This document shows, piece by piece, positions 46,118-56,284 of a stretch of 64,000 nt of DNA. The stretch covers positions 222,955,882 through 223,019,881 of the forward strand of contig JAYESD010000002.1 of assembly GCA_036927565.1 (NCBI GenBank). Direction: 5' to 3'. Both the position numbers and the translations under genes were made by a program. The DNA comes from Tuctoria greenei (lineage: Eukaryota > Streptophyta > Magnoliopsida > Poales > Poaceae). A model generated the notes under the pieces. The model was not told where the DNA came from. It saw only the letters and a list, made by a program, of their open reading frames with translations, and did not search any database. Each line of letters starts with the position of its first letter. Position 1 is the stretch's first letter.

Positions 46118-48486
46118 TGACACCCGATTACGAAAAAGAACCAAGTGAACGCATATGTGTGCCAAGGACGTTCAACACACATACACAAGTGCATTCACAA
46201 AAGAGTATACAGAAAATTACCACAGAACAAGATTAATTAACCAAATTTTATTAAATAGACCATATTATTCTTGAATACAAGATCTAATGAATATTAATGA
46301 CAAATTCAACTAATGCAGCGGAAATAAACTAAATAAGTAACTATGCAGCTAAGCAATTGGGTATAGCACAGCTCCAAAACACCACAGGCAAAGCTGACGG
46401 TAGACACGGCCTAGAACTCGGAATTATCCCATTAAACTTCCAATCCTGACCTGCAACTGTTGGGGGGGGGGGGATTGCAAGAGTGAGTACATGTCGTACT
46501 CAGCAAGTGTTGAAAGTATGACATGTGGCTGATTCAAATGACGGATATAATAATGGTTGAGTGCTGAAAAGTACATTAGAACATTTGAAAAGCAATATAA
46601 TATATGTATGTGAATAACCCATCATAAACCGTAAAATCATCATAATACCAGTCCATATTCCATATCCATCATCATATACCAATATCCATGTTCAATTCCA
46701 GAACTCAATTCATAACTATTCATAACCATAATACCAACCATAACCATAATACCAACCATAACCATAATACCAACCATAACCATTCCAAATTCCCAATTTT
46801 CCTCTAATCATGTGAGGGTCCAGGTTGCTCATAACTGGGAGCACGGCTATCATGATAGTTTTAGACACACTCTGCAGAGGTTGTACCGCTTTACCCACGT
46901 GTTTGTGATTTCATCACTTTTCGATGACTAAGAATCTCAATTATGTCGTCTCACACTTCTGTAGGTGTGTGGCCAAGAGATCACAAAATATCCTTTATAA
47001 AGGGATTACTAGCCTATTTAGACCCCACTGAGGTTTCACCAGTGGCGATGTCTCCAACTGAGTACATCTTCAACCAAGGGCCCCCTCTTGAGCCATTCGG
47101 ATCCCATGGTAGTCCAACCAATCATCAACAAACCCAATCCGTCTACCCCTTCCCCGAGCATCCTTAATGGTCCAAATAGCACCGGCAAAGCCCTAATTAA
47201 TCAGCTACGCCGCACCCATACTTGGCCTCGTGGTGGCACTGTAAATCCTAGATGGTCGCTCCACGAATCGGTCCTTAGATCTAAAGCAAGCAAAACCACC
47301 ATAACATCCAACCCATCCACATACCAGACTTGCTTAGATCACCCATTACCATATCATATTTAACCAGTTCATGTCAACCATAATTTCATCCATGCATAAT
47401 TAAATTGAGTGGTATAGTTGTTTTCCCATCCCAGTTAATTAAGCGAAGCAAAAAGGTAAAAAGCCCTTCCCGACTCTCTACCATATACTACAGGTGACAA
47501 CGGTGGTTAAACAAATCTAGTAAACTTCCTACCATAGGATTTCCCATCAAATTGACACAGCATGCAATTTTCAAACAAAACATTTATTTTAAAACAGGGT
47601 CAATATGCTTCAAGGACACTTGCCTTGCTCTTGGGATTGGTTCGGGTCAAAGCCTTCAAACTCTTGGTGTTGTAGATCCTCCGCGGCACTCTCTAGCGCA
47701 AATCCGTCTAATCCACACAATAATCATACAAGACAAGAAATAATCAAAGAGTGCATAAATATTACTCAATATGACATGACATGCATGATTGATGCAAATG
47801 CAAGGTAGAACATGTTAATAGATTGCTTTCAATGATCACTAACTAGTTCTAATAGATTTTAACAAGTTTATACAGGTTTGGATTTGATTAGATCTACTTT
47901 TAGAATCAATTCAACATAATGTAACTACGAAAATCGGACTAGTCTGCAGAAGGTCGGACTAGTCCGCAGTTCGCAGAACAAGCGAACTAAGGTTTTCTAG
48001 ATCGACGTAAATTTGGAGATTAGGGGCCCAATTCATGTAAGGAAAAGAGAATAGAAGGTATACTAGGTGTTTAGAACTCCAATGAATCAAGAAACTTGGA
48101 GGTAACACTTGGATCTTGATGATCTAGGGTTGGTGATGAAATTGGAGATGATTTGGTGATGAAGAACGAAAATTGATGGAGATCTTGATCCTTTTTCATT
48201 TCGTCCTCTTCTTCTTGCTTGGGATCTCCTACTCCCTCCTTGATGGTGGCTCTCCACGAACTAGGGTTTGGGTGGGGTGGAAAAGTGGCAAATAGATGTC
48301 AAGCCAAGGGGTGGGGTTATTTATATAGAGGTGGAGGCTAGGGTTAGATGGATTTCGAGTTTGAGAGGAGTAGAGGCCGGTTTAGAGTCCCACACGGGCT
48401 CTAAAAGAGTTAGGCACGGAGTACCTAGGCCCACTTAACGTGAAACCCAAGAAACAAGTCGTGAAACAAAAGATCAATTTGGAGTC
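46118..48486 (-). mobile_element. Chromovirus 5' LTR, truncated
   Basis: Collinear with 38502-40850 but ends near 48486, lacking the outer U3. The TATA box (minus strand, near 48315-48326) remains, but the U3 palindrome array is gone; only two copies near 47932-47967 remain. It contains a locally expanded ATACCAACCATAACCATA repeat at 46730-46785 and a G-run at 46464-46473. Confidence 0.88.
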
Positions 48487-50388
48487 GTGTGGCACGATTT
48501 TATGGTAAGTTTAACTTTTTCATTTTTTCAACTCGTTTGAATTGTTAATGCATATCACTTAAATGTTTGTTTGCTTAAAGCCGAGGTACCAAGTAGAGGA
48601 ACCGGGCACGGAGGACTATGCGAGACGCGTGTTCCATTACAATGCTTAGAAGCTCACGACAGCGGCGTTGTCGAACGCCCGGATTCAGGCCGTCAATGCG
48701 TACTACAAGTGACACCCCCGAGAGCAGGAGTAGGAGTAGCAAAGGGGTCTATTTAGGAAGGACTCCGACTCGTACTTGACAGAGGAGCAATACGTCGAGG
48801 TTAGTTTTTAATATTGTTAAATATTTACGATATCTATGTATGTTAATTGTATTGATGAAAAATGAAATATGTGCAGGTTAGTATTTTCTGGTTATAGGGT
48901 AATACCGAGGTGTACGTAGCTCTCTGTCGGTACTGGGCTGGCAAAGCTTTCATCAACAAGTCCACAAAGGCTAGACAATGCCGCATGGGGTCCGACAGCA
49001 AGCACAACTTTGGCGGCGACGGCTACTTGCGTTTGGCTAAACGCATGGTAAATACTTTTTCAATTTTATTTATGTGTTCCTAATATATTTATCTCACTAA
49101 CACGGCTATACAGGAGCGAGAGATGGGTCAGGAGGTGACCCTGACCCATGTTTGGAAGAGAGGTCACAAGGGAAATGACCTTTTTCAGCCAGGGCAGTGT
49201 AGTCAGTCGCAGCTGACGGACTGGTATGTTTTCAAAATTCATCAATTTCATTGTAACTAATACTATTATTGACATTCTTACAAGATTTCTTTGTTTTGTA
49301 GGCAAAGGATGCATAGGCGGTCGCGAAGATACACGGTGCGGATTACGATTGGGAAAATGCAACGATCGACCACCAAGCTGCGTACGCGAGCGGAGGCAGG
49401 AAGGCCCATGGACGGTGAGTTGGTCATTTGTTTCATTTCTTTTTCAATTTATCTTTGTCTACTTAGTGTTTTCATTCTTTTGCAGGTTTTCCATTTTTGA
49501 TGGAGTTGTCGACTCGAGGTCGGCGCGACCTTTGAGTGGCGCTTCATCGATGCAAACTTCATCCGTTGGGACCTCAAGTGGTCATCTCTCGCAGACCCAG
49601 TTGGAGCTCCTCGCCTTGAAGGAGACGCTAACGTAGACCCAGGCAGAGCTGGAGAGGTCGAGGGTGGAGGGAAGGGAGGAGTAGCGGAGGACGGCCATAA
49701 TACTGGCCCAGATGCAAGCAACAGTGGCGGTAAGTAATTTAAAGTACCGTAGTTAAATTTCATAGCATTTCAATAACATATATCTTCTAATATATTGCGA
49801 TGGCAGACTCTTGCTCGAAACAGCGGTCAGGATATCGAGATTCCTACGCTTCCACCGCAGCAGACACCGGAGAAGTGATAAACTCTTTCTTTAATATTGT
49901 CGTATCCATTTTAGTATTTTACATAGGGAGATAAGGAGGTAGAATATAGAGTGGGAGAGAGTGAGATAGATGTGTGACATTTTTCTATCACAATAAGTTA
50001 ACACTTCAATGTAGCTTTTACAAGCAATATCAGAATCATAACACTATCTTCTACACCTCCAAGACATAATTTCTCATAACATGTGTTGAGACATGAGACT
50101 TGTTGCTTGCATGCATCACTCATTATCAAAATAACCATAACTTCATATGCAGTAAGTGGAATTTGGTAAAATTTCCTTCTTTCATAGTATGTGACAGTTC
50201 ATGCTTTAAATGGATCGATTGAAGTATAATATGGTTGTGTAATACTTTACAAGGCTAATACAAGGAATATATGGTTTTTTGTAGAGTTCGGGAACGGCGG
50301 CTCAAACTCCTTCGCCACATCTACAGGCACATGGAGGGACACGCCGAGAAGATCTCGGCTCTGGAGGTAGTGGAAGGGCTAGCGTGTA
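48487..50388 (+). pseudogene. CACTA second gene, Transposase_24 (TNPA-like)
   Basis: Exons can be followed by splice sites: VVWHDFM before 48503; 48582-48799 (PRYQVEEPGTEDYARRVFHY, ALSNARIQAVNAYYK); 48877-49047 (GNTEVYVALCRYWAGKAFIN); 49114-49223 (EREMGQEVTLTHVWKRGHKG); 49302-49414; 49486-49729; 49807-49878; and 50285-50388, ending in a clean stop. The peptide matches the PF03004-type plant transposase that accompanies tnp2 in CACTA elements and is thought to bind subterminal repeats. Several stops look like CAG to TAG or CGA to TGA. The N-terminal part was removed by the deletion that truncated the chromovirus LTR. Confidence 0.82.
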
Positions 50389-50559
50389 GCCCGGTGAATG
50401 GTTTTGAAACTGCTTTGTGTTGTTGTAGATGTTTTTAATATTTTTTGGGCTATTTTGTGATCTGTGTACTGTATAAACTGTTTCTGGACTATTTTGTGAT
50501 CTGTCTGGAGCTCGCAATCCTACGAGGTAGTTAGTTTCTATTTTTTTTTTTGAAAAATG

Positions 50560-50925
50560 AAAACTTAACTTACGTCGGCTATGGTCAAGCCGACGTAAGT
50601 TAGTCCAGTTTATCTTACGTCTGTCAGACCATACCGACGTAAGTTATACCACTTAACTTACGTCGGCCGACAGCCGCTGACGTAAGTACTCCGGCCCAGC
50701 CCGCGGCCCATCCCGGTAAATAACTTACATCGGTTGCAGGATACCGACGTAATTATCTAACTTACGTCAGCGGCGACGTAAGTTACCTTAATTCCGTCCA
50801 AACTGTTTCGTCAGCCAGTAACCGACATAATTATGGTAAAACTGACGCAATTAAGTAACTTACGTCAGTTTGGGCCTTAATTACGTCAGCCCTGGCCAAC
50901 GTAATTGATCGAGATTTCTGTAGTG
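50560..50925. repeat. Right terminus and subterminal repeats of CACTA copy 2
   Basis: Dense AACTTACGTCGG / CCGACGTAAGTT units in both orientations, ending in the terminal inverted repeat TTTCTGTAGTG. Confidence 0.92.
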
Positions 50926-50928
50926 TCT

Positions 50929-51699
50929 AAGAAAGTAAGAAGAACTCTAGGAAAGTAATGCATAAGAAAAATGCGCATGGGCGTATGAAAGTAAGGCATG
51001 AACTCAAGTGCATCAAAGGAAAAGTGCGTAAAGGAAATGAGTAAGGTAAAATGCATAAGTAAAGCGAACACGGAGTGAATTAGCCCCCCTCGCAGAAGGC
51101 CTTGGGGGTCCTTTTATAGGGGGTGAGACGGTCCTATGTAACCCACATTCCTCATAGTGGTGCCGGATTTAAAGTGTTCATTCTATGCACCTGGATTGTT
51201 CGGGGCACGAAAGATTTAGTCTAGACTTCTTCTTGGTCTCCAAGGCACGATCTTGTGTGTGGGGTAATCATTCCTCTGCAAAGGATGGGACGGATGGAAG
51301 GCTTTTCCTGCAATAGTTCACATCGCGCTCGAACTCTCAGGTCAAGACTTGGGTAAGGTGGATACCCCGGCATCGGCAGGCCGGAGGCAGGCCCCTCCTC
51401 GAGACGGAGGGTAGCTACGGTTCGTAGTTGCATAGCGGTCACGTACCATTCGGTCCCGTATATTTGGTACCCTGGGTACTAAACTCTGTCCTAGGGTAGG
51501 GTCTAAATACTGCGCTCAGTGAGTTATCTAGTGGGTAATCCAGATGAAACCCGGTCAAGCCAGTTAATTTGGGGCGACCGGAATGCATCCAACGCTGCTC
51601 GTTAGTGACGGCTGCACGACGAGGCACGAATGCCCGCATTTCATAAATCCGCCCAAGGACATTTTCATAGTTCCCAAATCCACCGAGGGACCCGAGTGG
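50929..51699. other. Unassigned sequence, possible old Gypsy leader
   Basis: No coding motif seen. A TATA-like CCTATAAAAGG on the minus strand lies at about 51111-51121. It adjoins the PF04195-like fragment and may belong to the same decayed element. Confidence 0.35.
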
Positions 51700-52560
51700 C
51701 TCACAAGCCATGCTCGGGATACTAAGTAGTGGTGAAGCTAAGACCTGGACACAGATAGTTGGAGATGTCCGGGGGAGCAGCGCCCTGCTGTCGGATTCCT
51801 CCAAGGGCTGGCATCAGGAATGGCTCTATATTCAGAACATGGAGCCTAACCTACTGACTTTCACCAGTAGGGTGCTAGTTCCTTTGGGTTTTTTGGGGCT
51901 GGGGATGCCCGATGAAGGAGCGGGGTCACCTGGACCTGAGCCTCATGGAAATGGAAAAGCTGGAGAACGAGGGCATCACTGGTAAGATTATCCTCCAAAC
52001 CCTCATCGAACTAAGGGTCTTGCCGCTTCGGGACAGGGCCAGAAAACATGTAGGATTACTCTTCTGTTGGTGAACTAGGTTTCCCAGAGGATGATGGAAC
52101 TCACTAGACGGGGCTCGAGTAACGCCGCGAGCGGTCCACTCCAGGCATGCCATGACCATCGCCCTCGGCGGGGTCTCACTGGGACCACTTTCTTCCCCAA
52201 GCTGCTGGAGTACAAGGGGAAGAGGGCGGAGAAGGTGGGGTGATCCTTAGAAGAGAAGGTGAAGAGGGACTGGGTGAAGGCCTCACGAATTTGTCGAGAA
52301 GAGGTTTGCATGTTGTGGAAGAGGGGGGTTGAGGGCCACTAAGAAGCACGACCTAAGACCTCCGATACAGATGACGGTTTTGGGTCAGAAATGTCTACGG
52401 TGAAGGCCAATTCCAGTTCTTTAGTCATGGTAGTCGCGGACCAAAAGAGGGAGGCGGTGTCTGGCTCCGACTATCCTGCTTACAGGGTGAGAGTGGGCGC
52501 TGGTCAGGGGCCGTTGTCCCCCCGACGTTGAGCCTGGAAAATCAAGATTATGGGGCTCAG
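51700..52560 (+). pseudogene. PF04195-like gypsy-type transposon protein, fragment
   Basis: Plus-strand peptides SKGWHQEWLYIQNMEPNLLT and LENEGITGKIILQTLIELRV followed by LPLRDRARKH match the middle of the PF04195 family also seen in the antisense ORF at 12832-16192. Downstream frames are shifted repeatedly. A Copia solo LTR interrupts it at 52560; after it, 54179-54423 continues in similar GC-rich style. Dead and old. It may be the antisense ORF of a lost Tat element in the opposite orientation. Confidence 0.55.
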
Positions 52561-52809
52561 TGAAAGTGCATCTAGGAATCCCTTATGGGTTTTGGATGAT
52601 TTATGACAAGCAAATGAGATCCTAACCACTTTGTTGAGATGAGCACATGTTCTAATGAGAAAATGAGCAAAGTGCAAAAAAGAAAGGAGAATGAGGACTA
52701 ATGTGGAAAAGAGCTCAAGAAACAAGTGTAGTAGATCATTGTGTATGTAGTGTGTTAAGGAAACACACCCCAAGAGCTCAAGCACAAATAATCTCACACA
52801 TTGCACAAA

Positions 52810-53365
52810 ACTATACAGGACCGGACTAGTCCGATTGACACCGGACTAGTCCGATATCTTTCTTCACAAGATCGGACAAGTCCTCACAATGCGGACTTGT
52901 CCTCACAGTCCATTTTTTCACTGACTGGACTAGTCCGATATCACCACAGACTAGTCCGATATCTCTCTGACTAGAATCGGACTAGTCCTCTCCAGTGCGG
53001 ACTAGTCCCCTAAACACTTCACAAGTTGCACAAAATCGGACAAGTCCGATCACACACCAGACTAGTCCAATATCTTTCTGACCTAAATCAGACAAGTCCG
53101 ATACTATCACGAACTAGTCCAAAAACCCTCTGACCTAAATTGAACAAGTCCTCCAAGTGCAGACTTGTCCGCAAATTCACTTTGGATTTCACTTATCCGG
53201 ACAAGTCCGAGATCCATCGGACAAGTCCGAAGATTTCCAAAACCAAAATCGTACAAGTCCGCTCTCAGCCGGACAAGTCTGATATTTCGGGACACCTAGG
53301 GTTTGCTATACGCAGCACACCAGACTAGTCCGGTGTCCACCACGGACTAGTCCGATCTTTCTAAA
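52810..53365. repeat. CGGACWAGTCCG palindrome array in Copia U3
   Basis: About twenty perfect or one-to-two-mismatch copies of CGGACTAGTCCG / CGGACAAGTCCG, many followed by GATATC or ATCT. It ends about 35 bases before the TATA box. Two more copies lie at 54050-54085. Confidence 0.93.
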
Positions 53366-53393
53366 CCCTTAACAATAACTTTTGGGAACCCCA

Positions 53394-53400
53394 TATAAAT
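53394..53400 (+). promoter_or_regulatory. TATA box of Copia solo LTR
   Basis: TATAAAT in CCCCATATAAATAGG, directly downstream of the palindrome array. Confidence 0.65.
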
Positions 53401-54178
53401 AGGTACACGACCCATCTTTCAACAACTCTTGACCCCCTGCACCGTCACACCTCCCAAGAGCCTAGAAAACACCTCTCTCCACGAAATCTAACGCAATAAA
53501 GATCAATCCTTTGAGGATACACTCTTGATCATTGGAGAGACACGGTTCATCACTCATTGAGCTCTTGGTTTGATTCCCTAACACACTCCTGTGGTTTTCA
53601 TTGTGATCTTAAGAGTATGTTCTTGGTGGTGTTCATATTGTAATCTTGGGGAGCCCTCAACATGTGGGAAAACCCCTTGAATTTGATTATTTGCCCTTTG
53701 TGATTAGTGAAGAGGATTGGCCTCCGTGGCGATCCGACGAGGATAGGGTTGGAGAAGACCCAGTCCTTTTGTGGACTCCTCAACGTGGATGTAGGTTGCC
53801 TCTGTGGGAACCAAACCACGTGATAAAGTGCTTGTGTTCTTTCTTTGCGCTCATTGTTCTTACACTTTTCATATCAATCTAGGGTTTCAATCAATCTTGT
53901 TCACTCTACATTGAAACATTGAATATAAGATTAACTTGTGGTACATCCTAGTTCATAGTTGTGTAACACTTCAATTACAAGTATATTTCTGCTGCATACA
54001 TCTTAGGATCAAGATAATCGTTCAAATTTGATCAACCTAGTCAGTATACACCGGACTAGTCCGCACTCGACTGGACTAGTCCGATATCTCGAGATTTGAT
54101 CTGGTTGTTAAGTGTTGCAGGTTTCGACAGAAAATCAAAAAGGCCTATTCACCCCCCCTCTAGGCCACATTCACTCAG

Positions 54179-54423
54179 GCAACGCCTTCACCGCCATAGG
54201 TCCAGGGCCTTGGGCCGCCATAGAGTCAGGGACCGCACGTGGGATGTCCTATTTCGTTGAGGTTTTGTCCCGCTCTTCGGCCCTTGACATTCTTATTTTA
54301 GCATAATTCTTATGTTTTTTTCTCAATGCAAGAGGTACGAGGCCGATGTGACCGCTTCGTCATGGAAGCCGACCACGGTCTCGCCCGCTTTGGAGTCAGC
54401 GGAGGCGATTCTTTGAGACCTAA
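54179..54423 (+). other. Continuation of decayed PF04195-like element
   Basis: Resumes after the solo LTR target duplication. Short GC-rich frames (for example KPTTVSPALESAEAI) but no clear domain. Ends where the next Copia LTR is inferred to begin. Confidence 0.35.
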
Positions 54424-56036
54424 GTGCTGAATACATTGGCAATTATGTTAAAAATGAGAGTTTACATGCAAAGTTTTGAATATATCTGAGAAGCCCAATT
54501 CGAAGTGTCCGAACTTGCAAGTACTATCACACACGTGAGGTGCACTTGTTTTTGTTTGGATTGTCCGAATTTTGCAGCACGTGAGCTGCATGTTAGTGAA
54601 TGCTTTGGATTGTCCGAATTTTTACTTGTACAATGCAGAGCGACTGTTTGGACCGTCTGATCTTTCTATTGCTGAAATAATTGTAAGGTTGCTCTATTTT
54701 TAAGTTGCTATGTTTCAAACCCTCTTTTGGCTTATGGGAAGTTTGCTTAGTATCATTGACTAATTTTTTGATGTGTTTTGCCAGATCATGATGGACAATA
54801 TTTTACTATGTTTTTCAACATGCTTATGTGAGGTGCTCATGTGGTTTTCGGACTAATGTCAGTTATTTTGAGGACTTGCGCTCAGAAATGTTGCTTGTTT
54901 GTTCATATGCAGGTGTTGCTTGAGGTCAAGATATGGCTAATGACGGTGATCCATTAAACTTGTCTTAGGGAGAAGATGAGGTTCATCAAACAGGTTCAAG
55001 AGGAATTGTTGTTGAGTTGATCGTGAGGTCACGCAACATGTTTGGGTCAAGAACAATGCATATGAAGGTATTGTGGACATTTTGGAAAGTGCTTGCACGT
55101 GTGCAACGGGTGCATGGACATGGCAACATTGTTCCAAGGCATGATGAAAAGATATGGATGCGAAGACATGGCCGGAATGGTCCAACCGGCTGGGCTGCGG
55201 CTGAGGCGGTTATGGTTTGAATATCGAAAGTTTTGAGTTGGTTATTGTTAGATTTCATGTTGGTCACAAAGTTGAGTTGTTTTAGGAATGTTTGGGACGT
55301 TCCTAAGGTGTTTGAAAGTCTTAATATTGCTTCTATCTGCATATGGAAGAGTCTTGAGCAGTTATGGAAAGTTTTGGTTCAATTCAAGTAGGAGTAGGAA
55401 GTCCTAGTTGGATTGGAGTTGCCTTAGGGTTGGTTATATAAGCAAGAGGGCCAGGACCAGTGTTGAGCAGGACTTGCATCTGTTCCTCTTGTGTTTTTTG
55501 TGAATAAAATCTGCAATTTAGAGCAACTTTTGTGACTTGTTCGTCCACTTGTTTTTGTCCAGTCTTTCTAGTCAAGTTTCTGCGCTGCCCGACATTTCTT
55601 GGGTGTTTTGATCATAACTTGAGTTTTACAGATCCAATTGAATTGATTATTTTTTGCTTTCTTCATAACTCAATTCTCTATTATCTGTGAAAATTTCATA
55701 GTCATTGGATTTATGGTGTTTGAGTTACACAAGTTTCTTTGCAGCGTAGAAGATCTGTTTTTCTTCTCTTAGAACAGATTGACATTTGCTTAGGGTTTTG
55801 GCTATAACTTGAGTACTACTCGATGTTTTCACGTGATTCCTGTTGTGGCATCTTTGTGACTTGACTCTTTACAATCCAGACTGGTTTGTTCATGTTTGAA
55901 CACGTTTAGGTCAGTCGGACACATTTCTTTATCAGATCGATTTGCTACCGAGGGGTTTTTATAGCTTCCGCATAAAAAATTTTAGTCTACCATTCACCCC
56001 CCTATGGTAGCTTTTCACGTGCTCTTTGATCCTACA
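54424..56036 (+). mobile_element. Copia 5' LTR (left edge uncertain)
   Basis: The right edge is fixed by the PBS: the LTR ends TTTGATCCTACA at 56036 and TTGGTATCAGAGCC follows. TATATAAG at 55435-55442 and AATAAA near 55503 give promoter and polyadenylation signals inside. The left edge is a guess at TGCTGAATACATTGG; TGTTGAGTTG near 55012 is an alternative. Without the second LTR it cannot be settled. Confidence 0.5.
55435..55442 (+). promoter_or_regulatory. TATA box of Copia LTR
   Basis: TATATAAG in GGTTATATAAGCAAG, about 600 bases before the LTR end. Confidence 0.6.
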
Positions 56037-56037
56037 A

Positions 56038-56051
56038 TTGGTATCAGAGCC
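56038..56051 (+). promoter_or_regulatory. Primer binding site, initiator tRNA-Met type
   Basis: TTGGTATCAGAGCC two bases after the LTR, the usual PBS of plant Copia elements. Confidence 0.9.
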
Positions 56052-56097
56052 ACGGTTCTCTAATCTCTTTGATTTGCACATATTTTTTCTAATTGAC

Positions 56098-56284
56098 ATG
56101 GAGACATACTCTGCAAAATCTTGTGTGTTGGATGGTGTTGATTTTCAGGTTTGGAAGACTCGTATTGAGGCTTATATACAAGCGCAAGGTGTGACACCAG
56201 GTTTCAAGAATGAACCAAGTGAAGCGCATGTTTTGAATAGTAATAGTGCCTTATTACAATATCCATATAGTCTCAAATGACAAC
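56098..56284 (+). pseudogene. Copia gag, N-terminal fragment
   Basis: Starts at ATG 56098 with METYSAKSCVLDGVDFQVWK, the conserved beginning of plant Copia gag (UBN2-type domain), continuing TRIEAYIQAQG. The frame ends near 56280, where chromovirus LTR sequence begins. The gag of this element resumes at 58893 after the insertion, with the part between missing. Confidence 0.8.

Larger units (their letters stand above)
38502..48486 (-). mobile_element. Nested Ty3/Gypsy chromovirus (Tekay/Del-like), 5' LTR truncated
   Basis: Minus-strand element: truncated 5' LTR (46118-48486), iMet-type PBS, gag, protease, reverse transcriptase, RNase H, integrase with chromodomain-like tail, polypurine tract and complete 3' LTR (38502-41317). 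TGTAACACCC LTR ends, an iMet PBS, a CCHC gag and a C-terminal chromodomain suggest the Tekay/Del clade; the clade call is inference. The right end lacks about 480 bases of U3, and no target duplication is found, so a deletion took the LTR end together with adjoining CACTA sequence. Confidence 0.88.
34571..50925 (+). mobile_element. Complete composite CACTA (En/Spm) element, copy 2
   Basis: Both ends are present. The left end starts CACTACAGGAAACTTGAACA and the right end, reversed, starts CACTACAGAAATCTCGATCA. The 33-base inverted repeats match at 28 positions. TCT flanks it at 34568-34570 and 50926-50928, the 3-bp duplication expected for CACTA. Subterminal TTACGTCGG repeats occupy both ends. 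It carries a tnp2 pseudogene, a nested chromovirus (38502-48486) and a TNPA-like/Transposase_24 gene. Total length is 16,355 bp. Confidence 0.95.
52561..54173 (+). mobile_element. Copia solo LTR
   Basis: 1613 bp, starts TGAAAGTGCATCTAGG and ends GGCCACATTCA, flanked by perfect 5-bp duplications CTCAG (52556-52560 and 54174-54178). No PBS or internal region follows, so it is a solo LTR formed by LTR-LTR recombination. TATAAAT at 53394-53400. The TGAAAGTGCATCTAGG start and CACCCCCCCTCTAGG near the end are typical of grass Copia LTRs. Confidence 0.9.

Noticed and set aside
52810..53365. CRISPR-like array
   Set aside because: Repeats are 12-bp palindromes with irregular spacing and variable cores inside an LTR; the window is plant DNA with no cas genes.
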